Assembly (NCBI RefSeq): GCF_010131535.1 | Contig: NZ_WUBS01000016.1 | Location: forward strand, 1 to 64,000 | Origin: Acerihabitans arboris | GTDB lineage: Bacteria > Pseudomonadota > Gammaproteobacteria > Enterobacterales > Enterobacteriaceae | Reading direction: 5' to 3' | DNA length: 64,000 nucleotides | In this document: one piece after another, positions 1 to 8,359 of the stretch | Layout: each line of letters begins with the position of its first letter | How positions within the stretch are numbered: the first letter of the stretch is position 1 | Program-made: the position numbers and the translations under genes | Notes under the pieces: model-generated | Told to the model about the DNA's origin: nothing | The model's database searches: none | The model's input: only the letters and a program-made list of their open reading frames with translations

Positions 1-140
1 AGATTGTCATTGATACCGTTATCCCGTGCCAGCTTCGCAATGGATACGCCGGGCTGGAGCGCTTGCTCAACCAGGCAGATTTTGAAGTCCAGCGGGAAAT
101 TGGGACGACGTCTTGAGGGTTTTACGGGGGTTTGTTTCAT
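1..140 (-). CDS. IS66-family TnpA-like protein, N-terminal part (cut by window edge)
   Basis: The first 46 codons of an open frame start at ATG 140 and run off the window. The protein begins MKQTPVKPSRRRPNF and continues with a helix-turn-helix pattern ending LARDNGINDN. This is the pattern of the short DNA-binding accessory protein (TnpA) of IS66-type elements, which carries a basic start followed by a helix-turn-helix of the form 'VALANGVNANL'. Its position just inside the terminal repeat fits the first gene of such an element. An IS3-type OrfA is the main alternative because the helix-turn-helix is shared, but the GTAAGCG end favours IS66. Confidence 0.65.
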   Translation of the reverse strand, partial: MKQTPVKPSRRRPNFPLDFKICLVEQALQPGVSIAKLARDNGINDN

Positions 141-225
141 GAGTAGCGTCCATTAAAAAAAATGATGGACATCATCTTCGACAACTTGACGGGTAATTAA
201 CAGACGGCTCTGGGCGTACGCTTAC
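1..225 (-). mobile_element. IS66-family element, one end only
   Basis: The end of an insertion sequence enters from the left edge. Its outer terminus is placed at 225, where the minus strand begins GTAAGCG, the usual start of IS66-family inverted repeats; about 85 bp further in, the first reading frame begins. The rest of the element lies outside the window. The eight bases next to the end (226-233, ACTGAAAA) could be one copy of the target duplication, which cannot be checked here. The element stops only 45 bp from the left attachment repeat of the genomic island. Confidence 0.7.
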
Positions 226-270
226 ACTGAAAAAGCGCGGGAAGCCTTGCGGGGACTGGATTTTAGGCAT

Positions 271-331
271 AAAAAAAGCCACCCTTGGGTGACCTGATTG
301 TGTACTAATGGTGCGAAGGCCGGACTCGAAC
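271..331. repeat. Left attachment repeat (att) of the leuX genomic island
   Basis: Bases 271-314 are identical to 19591-19634. After one deleted base the match continues imperfectly to about 331, against the 3' end of the intact tRNA-Leu gene. The copy therefore holds the leuX terminator hairpin and a damaged tRNA 3' end (GGACTCGAAC instead of GGAATCGAAC). Together with the intact copy and the integrase at the other end, it marks a site-specific insertion of about 19.4 kb. The changes suggest this end is old. Confidence 0.92.
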
Positions 332-877
332 AGCCAAATAATTATTTAATTTTAATAAGTTAGTTAGAATGACTTTCAATTGAGGCCCCCCAAAAGGCCC
401 CCAATTTGTTAAGTAGGGCGGAGCCGACATGTTTCAACGCTGAATTTAGCACTGGTCAAACCAGATTGCGAGGCATTTTTCAACGCCATTTTAAAACTGG
501 TAGCGATGTCGAACGAAGCCCATCAAACACTTATTCCCAGTCATGATTGCGGACCTGACTTTCATAGAGAATTCCGTCAGTGTTGCTATTAGCCCATAGG
601 CCAAACGCATTATCATTATTACCGGCACGATTATCTGCTAGATAGCTGGACAAAGCTTGCCTGATTTACCCCTGCACGGGAGAGATGGCGTATAGCGGCC
701 AGATTATCCCATTGCCGGAGATCTTCTTCAGGTAAATCGATCGCGATGCGTGTCATCAACGCCCTCTCCCGGATAAATATTGATAGGTATATCATCGATC
801 AAAATAGTGCTTCCCTCCACTGATTTCATTAGCATCAGAGCAAGCTGACGTAACCGACCACAAAGGAGACTTGTATC
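332..877. other. Island left arm, mostly non-coding
   Basis: Apart from the decayed antitoxin gene at 531-756, no intact gene is visible. Bases 385-405 carry two C-runs (GGCCCCCC and GGCCCCC) that resemble the GGGGGCC motif just upstream of the integrase start (about 19414-19420); they could be integrase arm sites, but that is a guess. A short stretch at 500-530 is similar to one near 2850-2880 (about 25 of 29 bases), indicating a shared decayed sequence. Confidence 0.4.
531..756 (-). pseudogene. Decayed ribbon-helix-helix antitoxin-like gene
   Basis: The minus strand from ATG 756 starts MTRIAIDLPEEDLRQWDNLA, a typical ribbon-helix-helix opening (alternating beta strand, then helix). The frame then breaks. 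A second frame gives ISRAGVNQASFVQ, and a third gives ADNRAGNNDNAFGLWANS up to the stop at 531. Joined across two frameshifts this makes a protein of about 74 residues ending in a tryptophan- and acid-rich tail, as antitoxins of this type do. No toxin frame is visible next to it. The AT-rich bases 768-800 upstream could be the old promoter or operator. Confidence 0.6.
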
Positions 878-1624
878 ATGACTGCGTCGCACAACGATTT
901 ATCCCAACAAAATGTGTACGATGATCCCGACTTTTTCGAAGGGTATAAGACATTACGCCAGAAGGACTCCGGCCTGAACGGCACGTTGGAGCTACCTGCG
1001 ATCCGCGCGTTATTGCCGGAACTGAGCCATTTGAACGTGCTCGATCTTGGTAGCGGTTTTGGCGATTTTGCACGTTACGCCCGGGCCAAGGGCGCCGCCC
1101 ATGTCACGGGGATTGAACTCTCAACGCGTATGCTGGCTGAGGCGCAACGGCTGACATATGATCCGGGCATTAACTTTCAGCATACTTCGATGGAGGATTT
1201 TGCTACTGATGACAATATTTATGATCTGGTGGTGTCGTCATTAGCCTTGCATTACGTCGAGGATTATTCGGGGATATGCCGCAAGGTTTATAAAATGCTA
1301 AAGCCCAGTGGAAATTTTATTTTCAGCGTTGAACATCCTGTTTGTACCGCCTGGCCGGTGGGATGGATCACCACTGAAGCCGGTGAGCATTGGCCGCTGG
1401 ATAATTATCACGATCAGTCGATACGCCATACCCAGTGGTTTATAAATGACGTCGTTAAATACCATCGCACGACAGAAAACTATGTGAATACCCTGCTGGG
1501 TTGTGGTTTTACCCTGCGCGCATTGTCTGAGCCGCAGCCGACAGATGAAGCCCTGGCGAAACGGCCCAAATTAGTTAAACACTGCCGCCGGCCACCTTTT
1601 CTGATACTTAAAGCGCAAAAGTAG
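878..1624 (+). CDS. Class I SAM-dependent methyltransferase
   Basis: A protein of 248 residues with the class I (Rossmann) methyltransferase signature VLDLGSGFG at about residues 54-62, followed by an acidic end of strand 2 (GIELS, about 84) and a motif IV-like stretch YDLVVSSLALHYV near 116-128. This matches the Methyltransf_11/UbiE-like group that methylates small molecules; the substrate cannot be read from sequence. The start is supported by AAAGGAG seven bases upstream. It stands alone in the left part of the island, with IS remnants downstream. A decayed copy of its last 80 bp lies at 9942-10019, on the other side of the restriction system. Cargo of this kind in islands is often of unknown role. 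Confidence 0.8.
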   Translation: MTASHNDLSQQNVYDDPDFFEGYKTLRQKDSGLNGTLELPAIRALLPELSHLNVLDLGSGFGDFARYARAKGAAHVTGIELSTRMLAEAQRLTYDPGINFQHTSMEDFATDDNIYDLVVSSLALHYVEDYSGICRKVYKMLKPSGNFIFSVEHPVCTAWPVGWITTEAGEHWPLDNYHDQSIRHTQWFINDVVKYHRTTENYVNTLLGCGFTLRALSEPQPTDEALAKRPKLVKHCRRPPFLILKAQK

Positions 1625-1672
1625 CTGTCAGCACCGTAAGCGGTCGGGCATCTTGGTCGAGGCTGAAAATGC

Positions 1673-1786
1673 TCAAATTTTTGGGTAGTCTACTTCGCAG
1701 GCTGCTTTCGGCACGTTACCGAGCTCTTCGGCGAGATTCAGTAAACCCACTTTGTGTTTAATGGCAGGATTCTTAGAGAGAAGCAT
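1673..1786 (-). pseudogene. IS481-type transposase remnant (N-terminus)
   Basis: A short frame from ATG 1786 gives 37 residues starting MLLSKNPAIKHKVGLLNLAE, followed by ELGNVPKAA, then a stop. The opening matches the N-terminus of IS481-family transposases (typical form 'NPVIKHKVGLLNLAEELGNVSKAC'), where a helix-turn-helix and a DDE domain of about 300 residues should follow; both are missing. A terminal-repeat-like TGTCAGATGTACTC lies just upstream at 1864-1877. The piece is a truncated insertion sequence, not a working gene. Confidence 0.65.
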
Positions 1787-1890
1787 GAGAGTCACCTCGT
1801 GTTATGTAAAAGGATTCGACACTCTTACCAAAACCGGTAACTCTCAATCTTTCAAGCTGTTGTGTCAGATGTACTCATGACGAACACATA

Positions 1891-2064
1891 TTATGCGTAT
1901 TTGGCCGACTTTACTTTCTTTCTCGGTCCCACAATATCCATTTCTTTCTCTTTCTGACCCACTTTGGCGAGTTTATTGCCGTCAATAGTTGCCCAGAAAT
2001 CTAAGGAGCATTTCGCAGCAGCCATCGCTCTGTCAGAATCGATTCTTTTAGTTTGCTTGATCAT
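1891..2064 (-). CDS. Small basic hypothetical protein (57 aa)
   Basis: An ATG at 2064 is preceded by a near-perfect Shine-Dalgarno sequence (AAGGAGGCGTA-ATG on the minus strand), which is the main reason to call this short frame a gene. The product is 57 residues, very basic (about 13 Lys and Arg) with the start MIKQTKRIDSDRAMAAAKC and a lysine-rich tail; it has no membrane segment or signal peptide. I do not recognise the family. It lies between the IS481 remnant and the hypothetical gene at 2158, on the same strand, so the two could be cotranscribed (gap 93 bp). A shortened remnant of a longer protein is possible. Confidence 0.45.
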   Translation of the reverse strand: MIKQTKRIDSDRAMAAAKCSLDFWATIDGNKLAKVGQKEKEMDIVGPRKKVKSAKYA

Positions 2065-2157
2065 TACGCCTCCTTTTTTCTTACTATCATTGCATACAAT
2101 TCTACATCAACTTTGTTCATTTAACAAACAGCCCCTGTTAGCCATAGAGGTAACTTC

Positions 2158-2727
2158 TTACTCATCAAGATCAACGCCATTCACCTTGATACGGATCATT
2201 TCCAGAATGTCCCGCACTTCAGCCGACATTTTATCGTGATCATTCCACACTTGAGCAAAGCCATACGACCTGTAACGCGGTTTGGCATCAGGAGTTGGAT
2301 CTTGAATAAAAATCTCTTCAAATTCAATAATATTGCAGAATGTTGTTGAGTATATTAAGGCAATAATCAGCACATTACCTGTCAGAGCTGTCTCTTCATC
2401 AGAGATAAAATTCTCCAACATGCAGATAGAGAACTGTTCACGCCGCTCATCATACTTGCAAATAATGACCGCATGTAACGAGCCCGGGTCATCATGATCA
2501 ATAACCTTGAGGGAGATGTCTAGGATGCCATCGTCGGCGTTGCCTCTGTAACGATTCATCGCCCACGGCCAGTTGAGGATGCTGTGGTCGATGCCCTCTT
2601 CCAGCCGTTCTTTATCTGCTTCGCTTAGCACGCCAACCGAGATGTTATCCCACCCAAAACCTTCAATGGCTTGTTGCGTGGTGCCTAGACACCGGTCATG
2701 GATTTGCTGAATTGTTAAATCATCCAC
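2158..2727 (-). CDS. Hypothetical protein (189 aa)
   Basis: A clean 189-residue frame, acidic, starting MDDLTIQQIHDRC. It has no signal peptide and no convincing transmembrane helix; a hydrophobic stretch near 117-130 (NVLIIALIYSTTFCNI) looks like a buried core helix. The arrangement of strands with VIICKYDE and MLENFI, followed by a helix, recalls small alpha/beta enzymes such as acetyltransferases, but no acetyl-CoA binding motif (QxxGxG/A) is present, so no function is proposed. An AGAAAGG precedes the start by 14 bases. It is the middle member of three short same-strand genes (2742-2924, this one, 1891-2064) left of the restriction system. Confidence 0.55.
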   Translation of the reverse strand: MDDLTIQQIHDRCLGTTQQAIEGFGWDNISVGVLSEADKERLEEGIDHSILNWPWAMNRYRGNADDGILDISLKVIDHDDPGSLHAVIICKYDERREQFSICMLENFISDEETALTGNVLIIALIYSTTFCNIIEFEEIFIQDPTPDAKPRYRSYGFAQVWNDHDKMSAEVRDILEMIRIKVNGVDLDE

Positions 2728-2741
2728 TTCGATCAGCCTTT

Positions 2742-2924
2742 CTAAGCTATGTCATCCTGCTTGGAATCATATAGCAGAAACGCTGATATGTTAATCAGTA
2801 CCTTATTCAGGTTGAGGGAATGTTTGTCCTTCCCGGTTGCATCAATTGATATCGATGTTGAACGAAGCCCATTGATCAGAAGTGAGTCATCAAAACTCTC
2901 TCCCTGATGAATTTTAACAGACAT
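2742..2924 (-). CDS. Possible small hypothetical protein (60 aa)
   Basis: This is a 60-residue frame from ATG 2924, ending 14 bp before the 189-residue gene on the same strand. It has no clear ribosome binding site and no recognisable domain. Part of it (GLRSTSI, about 2850-2880) is repeated at 505-530 in what looks like decayed sequence, so it may be a remnant rather than a gene. It is listed because spacing and strand fit a small operon. Confidence 0.25.
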   Translation of the reverse strand: MSVKIHQGESFDDSLLINGLRSTSISIDATGKDKHSLNLNKVLINISAFLLYDSKQDDIA

Positions 2925-3178
2925 CAATACGGGGTATTATGCTGAAATAAACGATTTTTTGCACATCATTTAGCATTAAATCGCCTGTTCTAGCTATTAT
3001 ACGGCAAGTCACTCCTGCGAATTTAAGATTGCAAGGCACAATGCCTTAAGAAATATTCAGTTAGGTGTGTTTTCGTCAATTGATCGCATACCCACCGGGG
3101 GCGTAATATAAAATATTCTCACTTTGTAACATATTACCCTAATACTTCAGCATCGCCTGAGACTGTCTGGGTCGTGGA

Positions 3179-6100
3179 ATGCGCATGAATAAATCCAACT
3201 TCGATTTTTTGAAAGGCGTTAACGATTTTATTTACGCCATTGCTTGTGCCGCAGAGAATAACTACCCGGACGACCCCAATACCACGCTGGTCAAGATGCG
3301 GATGTTCGGTGAAGCCACGGCGAAACACCTCGGCGTATTATTAAATATCCCGCCCTGCGAGAACCAAAACGACCTGTTGCGCGAACTGGGTAAAATTTCC
3401 TTCGTCGATGGCAGTATTCTTTCCGTATTCCATAAACTGCGTCGTACCGGCAACCTAGCGGTGCATGAGTATCATAACGACCTGGATGACGCCCAGATGT
3501 GTCTGCGGCTCGGCTTTCGACTGAGCATCTGGTACTACCGTCTGGTCACGAAAAATTATGACTTCCCAGTCCCAGCTTTTGTCCTGCCGGTACGTGGTGA
3601 AAACCCCTATCACCAGGAACTGCTTACGCTCAAACAGCAAATTGAGCAAAATGCACGGGAGAAAGCGCAAAGCCAAGCGGAACTGCAATCCCAACAGCAA
3701 AAGTTAGTGGCACTGAACGGTTATATCGCCATTCTGGAAGGTAAGCAGCAGGAAACCGAAGCCCAGACCAAAGCCCGAGTCGCTGCGCTGGAAGCCCAAC
3801 TTGCCGAGAAAAATGCCGAGCTATCCAGACAGACTGAACAGGAACGTAAGGCATATCACAGGCAGATCATCGACCAGGCCATTAAACGCACGCTGGATTT
3901 GACCGAAGAAGAGAGCCGCTTTTTGATCGATTCCCGGTTACGCAAAGCGGGCTGGGAAGCCGACAGCAAGCAACTTCGCTACTCCAAAGGCGCCCGCCCG
4001 CAGCCAGGTGTCAATATGGCAATTGCCGAGTGGCCTACTGGCGTGGATGAAACAGGCAATCAGGGTTATGCCGATTACGTTCTGTTTGTCGGTCTCAAAC
4101 CTATGGCAGTGATTGAAGCCAAGCGCAAAAACATTGATGTCCCCGCAAAGCTCAACGAGTCTTATCGCTACAGTAAATTCTTTGATAACAGATTCTTACG
4201 CGAAACGCTGCTGGAACATAACCATCCAGATAAGGTGCGCGAAGCCGTACCCGAATACGAAGTAAGCTGGCGGGACACCAGCGGCAGTCAAACCTTTAAA
4301 ATTCCGTTCTGCTATTCCACCAATGGGCGCGAATACCGCGCAGCGATGAAAACCAAAAGCGGTATCTGGTATCGCGATATCCGCCATATCAGCAATATGC
4401 CCAAAGCATTACCGGAATGGCATCGTCCGGAAGAGTTGTCCGCCATGCTGGGCAGCGATCCGCAAAAACAGAATCAGTGGTTCGCAGATAATCCCGGCAT
4501 GAGCGAGCTGGGGCTGCGTTATTACCAGAAAGATGCCGTAAGCGCGGTAGAAAAGGCGATTGTCTCAGGACAGCAGGAGATCCTACTGGCAATGGCCACC
4601 GGCACTGGCAAAACCCGCACCGCCATTGCCATCATGTTTCGCCTGATTCAGTCGCAACGTTTTAAGCGTGTGTTGTTCCTGGTCGACCGTCGTATGCTGG
4701 GAGAACAGGCGCTGGGGGCGTTTGACGATACCCGCATTAACGGCAATACCTTTAACAGCATTTTCGGCATCAAAGGGCTGACGGACAAATTCCCGGAAGA
4801 CAGCACAAAAATTCATGTAGCGACCGTACAGTCGCTGGTGAAGCGCACCTTGCAGTCCGATGAAACGATGCCGGTGGGCCGTTATGACTGTATTGTGGTG
4901 GATGAAGCCCATCGCGGATATATTCTTGATAAAGAGCAGACCGAAGGCGAACTGGAATTTCGCAACCAGCTTGATTATGTTTCCGCCTACCGACGCATTC
5001 TCGATCACTTCGATGCGGTCAAAATTGCCCTTACTGCCACCCCAGCCCTGCATACGTTGCAAATTTTTGGTGAGCCCGTTTATCGCTACACCTACCGTAC
5101 GGCGGTAATTGATGGTTACCTTATCGACCAGGATCCGCCTGTTCGCATTATCACTCAACGTGCGCAGGATGGCATTTACCTTGCACAAGGTGAGCAGGTG
5201 GAACGCCTGAGTAACCAGGGCGAGTTGATTAACGATACGCTGGAAGACGAGCAGCAGTATGATGTAACAGACTTTAACCGCGACATTATTGTTACCGGTT
5301 TTAACCGTGCCGTTTGTCAGGAACTGACTAACCATCTCGATCCTACCGGGCTACAAAAAACCCTGGTTTTCTGTGTCACCAATAGCCATGCCGATACCGT
5401 TGTAGAAGAATTGCGTAGTGCTTTTAAAAAGATATATCCCGGTCTTGAGCACGACGCCATTATTAAAATCACCGGCGATGCCGATAAAGATGCGCGTAAA
5501 GTCCAGACCATGATTACCCGCTTCAAAAAAGAGCGTCTGCCGAATATCGTGGTAACGGTTGATCTACTGACCACCGGCGTCGACATTCCTTCCATCTGCA
5601 ATGTTGTATTCCTGCGCCGGGTAAAAAGCCGCATCCTTTATGAGCAAATGAAAGGCCGCGCCACTCGCTTGTGCCCGGAAGTGGGTAAAACCGCCTTTCG
5701 TATTTTCGACGCCGTCGACATCTACAGCACGCTGGAAGATGTCGATACCATGCGGCCGGTGGTGGTGCGCCCGCAGGTAGAACTGCAGACACTGGTCAAT
5801 GAAATCACCGATTCGGAAACCTACAAAATTAAAGAGGCCGATGGCCGCAGTTTTGCCGAGCACAGCCATGAACAACTCGTCGCTAAATTACAACGAATAG
5901 TTAGCCAGGCGCAGTTTAACCGCGACCGTAGTGCAAATATCGACCACCAGTTCCGTCGTCTTGATGAACTCTGTCAAAATGCAGCCGGCACCGGTTTCAG
6001 CAATTTGCCACGTGTGCTGCGGGAAAAAGGGCCACACTGGAGCGCAGAAATATTCAACAAATTACCCACCATTGTCAGCCGCCTGGAAAAACTCAAACTC

Positions 6101-6694
6101 GATATCAACGCCCTGCGCGATTCGCCCATCTTTATGGATATCGATGACACGGTGATTGACGTCACGCGTCTGTATGGCGACTACGACACTGCGCAAGATT
6201 TTCTTGAAGCCTTTGACAAATTAGTAAAAAATTCGCCCAATGCCCAACCAGCCTTGCAGGCTGTAATCAATCGCCCGCGCGATCTTACTCGTAAAGGCCT
6301 TGTGGAACTACAGGAGTGGTTTGACCGCCAGCATTTTGAAGAATCCTCCCTGCGTAGCGCGTGGAAGGAAACGCGTAACGAAGATATCGCCGCGCGCCTG
6401 ATTGGCCACATCCGCCGTGCCGCAGTAGGCGATGCACTGAAACCGTTTGAAGAACGCGTCGACCATGCGCTTACCCGGATCAAAAGTGAAAACGACTGGA
6501 ACAGCGAACAGCTAACCTGGCTCGATCGCCTGGCCGCCGCGCTGAAAGAAAAAGTCGTGCTGGACGATGACGTTTTCAAAACCGGCAACTTCCAGCGCCG
6601 TGGCGGTAAACCTAAACTGCAACTGGCCTTCGACGACGATCTGGACGGCGTGCTGGGTAAATTCGGCGATTACATCTGGGACGAACTAGCCTGA
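3179..6694 (+). CDS. hsdR: Type I restriction enzyme, endonuclease/translocase subunit HsdR
   Basis: This is the DNA-translocating and cutting subunit of a type I restriction-modification complex (R2M2S). The first 130 residues look like a DUF4145-type helical domain, followed by a glutamine-rich coiled coil at about 140-235. A PD-(D/E)xK nuclease core follows, with D in GYADYVLF near 300 and E313-A-K315. The superfamily 2 helicase motor has Walker A ATGTGKT at about 473-479, DEAH at 575-578, TATP near 620 and a motif VI-like GRATRL. The C-terminal part resembles the EcoEI-type HsdR tail. At 1171 residues it is longer than the roughly 800-residue IB enzymes because of the N-terminal additions. 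The start could instead be the ATG two codons on; neither has a strong ribosome binding site. All motifs look intact. Confidence 0.95.
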   Translation: MRMNKSNFDFLKGVNDFIYAIACAAENNYPDDPNTTLVKMRMFGEATAKHLGVLLNIPPCENQNDLLRELGKISFVDGSILSVFHKLRRTGNLAVHEYHNDLDDAQMCLRLGFRLSIWYYRLVTKNYDFPVPAFVLPVRGENPYHQELLTLKQQIEQNAREKAQSQAELQSQQQKLVALNGYIAILEGKQQETEAQTKARVAALEAQLAEKNAELSRQTEQERKAYHRQIIDQAIKRTLDLTEEESRFLIDSRLRKAGWEADSKQLRYSKGARPQPGVNMAIAEWPTGVDETGNQGYADYVLFVGLKPMAVIEAKRKNIDVPAKLNESYRYSKFFDNRFLRETLLEHNHPDKVREAVPEYEVSWRDTSGSQTFKIPFCYSTNGREYRAAMKTKSGIWYRDIRHISNMPKALPEWHRPEELSAMLGSDPQKQNQWFADNPGMSELGLRYYQKDAVSAVEKAIVSGQQEILLAMATGTGKTRTAIAIMFRLIQSQRFKRVLFLVDRRMLGEQALGAFDDTRINGNTFNSIFGIKGLTDKFPEDSTKIHVATVQSLVKRTLQSDETMPVGRYDCIVVDEAHRGYILDKEQTEGELEFRNQLDYVSAYRRILDHFDAVKIALTATPALHTLQIFGEPVYRYTYRTAVIDGYLIDQDPPVRIITQRAQDGIYLAQGEQVERLSNQGELINDTLEDEQQYDVTDFNRDIIVTGFNRAVCQELTNHLDPTGLQKTLVFCVTNSHADTVVEELRSAFKKIYPGLEHDAIIKITGDADKDARKVQTMITRFKKERLPNIVVTVDLLTTGVDIPSICNVVFLRRVKSRILYEQMKGRATRLCPEVGKTAFRIFDAVDIYSTLEDVDTMRPVVVRPQVELQTLVNEITDSETYKIKEADGRSFAEHSHEQLVAKLQRIVSQAQFNRDRSANIDHQFRRLDELCQNAAGTGFSNLPRVLREKGPHWSAEIFNKLPTIVSRLEKLKLDINALRDSPIFMDIDDTVIDVTRLYGDYDTAQDFLEAFDKLVKNSPNAQPALQAVINRPRDLTRKGLVELQEWFDRQHFEESSLRSAWKETRNEDIAARLIGHIRRAAVGDALKPFEERVDHALTRIKSENDWNSEQLTWLDRLAAALKEKVVLDDDVFKTGNFQRRGGKPKLQLAFDDDLDGVLGKFGDYIWDELA

Positions 6695-6728
6695 CGCGCT
6701 ATTATTCCCGATAATTTCATCCTTTGAT

Positions 6729-6747
6729 GCGGCCCGTTTTGGGCCGC
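6729..6747 (+). other. Intercistronic hairpin between hsdR and hsdM
   Basis: GCGGCCC, loop GTTTT, GGGCCGC forms a 7-bp GC-rich stem. It is followed by CTGCTTATTTC, not a T-run, so it is more likely an mRNA stability or partial attenuation element than a full terminator. The hsdM start lies 23 bp after it. Confidence 0.5.
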
Positions 6748-6769
6748 TGCTTATTTCACGGAACCACGA

Positions 6770-8359
6770 ATGAACAACAACGATCTGGTCGCTAAACTTT
6801 GGAAACTATGCGACACCCTGCGTGACGGTGGCGTCTCTTATCAGGATTATGTCAACGAACTGGCTTCCCTGCTGTTTCTGAAAATGTGTAAAGAAACAGG
6901 ACAGGAAAATGATTTTTTACCGCAAGGCTACCGCTGGGACGATCTGAAAAACCGCATCGGCCAGGAACAATTCCAGTTTTACCGTAATCTCTTAGTACAT
7001 TTAGGTGCCGACGAGAATGCGCTGGTGCATGCCATTTTCCAGAACGTGAATACCACCATTAACGCGCCAAAACAGCTAACCGAATTGGTGAGCAATATGG
7101 ATTCATTGGACTGGTATACCGGTACTAAAGGTAAGTCCCGCGACGATTTCGGTGATATGTATGAAGGACTGCTCCAGAAAAACGCCAACGAAACCAAATC
7201 CGGCGCCGGGCAGTACTTCACCCCGCGCCCGCTGATCAAAACCATTGTCCACTGTGTAAAACCGCAGCCACGCGAAGTGGTTCAGGATCCGGCGGCAGGT
7301 ACGGCAGGCTTTTTGATCGAGGCTGACCGTTATGTCAAAGCACAGACCCGTGATCTGGACGATCTGAGTACCGACGATGCGGATTTTCAGATCCACCGCG
7401 CTTTTATTGGTCTTGAGCTGGTGCCCGGCACTCGGCGTCTGGCGCTGATGAACTGCTTGCTGCATGATATTCAGGGTAATCTCGACCACGGCGGCGCAAT
7501 CCGTCTTGGCAATACGTTGGGCAGCGATGGAGAAAACCTGCCAAAAGCAGATATTGTGATGACCAACCCACCGTTTGGCAGTGCGGCCGGTACTAATATT
7601 ACCCGAACCTTTGTGCATCCTACCAGCAACAAGCAGTTGTGCTTTATGCAACATATTGTTGAGACGCTGGTTCCCGGCGGTCGTGCGGCAGTGGTGGTGC
7701 CAGATAACGTGCTGTTTGAAGGCGGCAAAGGCACCGACATTCGCCGCGACCTGATGGACAAGTGTAATCTGCACACCATTCTGCGTCTGCCGACCGGCAT
7801 CTTTTACGCTCAGGGCGTAAAAACTAACGTGCTGTTCTTTACCAAAGGCAGCCCAACCAATAAACGCCAGGATAAGAACTGTACCGAAACCGTCTGGGTC
7901 TACGATCTGCGCACAAATATGCCCAGTTTCGGCAAGCGTACGCCGTTTACCGAACAACATTTAGCGCCGTTTGAGAAGGTGTACGGTGACGATCCGCATG
8001 GCCTCAGCCCACGTACCGAAGGGGAATGGAGCTTTAATGCTGAAGAAGCGGAAATTGCCGACGCCGAAGAGAATAAAAACACCGATCGGCATCAGGCTAC
8101 CAGTCGCTGGCGCAAGTTTAGCCGCGAGTGGATTCGCACTGCTAAATCCGATTCGCTGGATATCTCCTGGCTAAAAGATAAGGACAGTATTGACGCCGAC
8201 AACCTGCCGGAGCCGGACGTACTGGCCGCCGAAGCGATGACCGAACTGGTGCAGGCGCTGGGCGATCTGGATGCCCTGATGCGGGAATTGGGTGCAGGTG
8301 ATGAAGCCGATGCCCAGCGCACTCTTCTGAATGAAGCATTTGGTGAGGTAAAGGCATGA
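6770..8359 (+). CDS. hsdM: Type I restriction-modification, methyltransferase subunit HsdM
   Basis: The N6-adenine methyltransferase subunit, 529 residues. The N-terminus (NDLVAKLWKLCDTLRDGGVS) is the HsdM helical domain. The catalytic Rossmann fold shows motif I DPAAGTAGF at about 173-181 (SAM binding) and motif IV NPPF at 266-269 (adenine pocket). A YFTPRPL motif precedes motif I, as usual in this family. The C-terminal 100 residues are helical and would contact HsdS. It starts 75 bp after hsdR and overlaps hsdS by 4 bp (ATGA), so the two are translationally coupled. No damage is visible. Confidence 0.96.
   Translation: MNNNDLVAKLWKLCDTLRDGGVSYQDYVNELASLLFLKMCKETGQENDFLPQGYRWDDLKNRIGQEQFQFYRNLLVHLGADENALVHAIFQNVNTTINAPKQLTELVSNMDSLDWYTGTKGKSRDDFGDMYEGLLQKNANETKSGAGQYFTPRPLIKTIVHCVKPQPREVVQDPAAGTAGFLIEADRYVKAQTRDLDDLSTDDADFQIHRAFIGLELVPGTRRLALMNCLLHDIQGNLDHGGAIRLGNTLGSDGENLPKADIVMTNPPFGSAAGTNITRTFVHPTSNKQLCFMQHIVETLVPGGRAAVVVPDNVLFEGGKGTDIRRDLMDKCNLHTILRLPTGIFYAQGVKTNVLFFTKGSPTNKRQDKNCTETVWVYDLRTNMPSFGKRTPFTEQHLAPFEKVYGDDPHGLSPRTEGEWSFNAEEAEIADAEENKNTDRHQATSRWRKFSREWIRTAKSDSLDISWLKDKDSIDADNLPEPDVLAAEAMTELVQALGDLDALMRELGAGDEADAQRTLLNEAFGEVKA

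Noticed and set aside
1964-2239. 91-codon frame on the plus strand
   Set aside because: It is antisense to the 57-codon gene and the 189-codon gene; leucine/serine-rich with no start signal.
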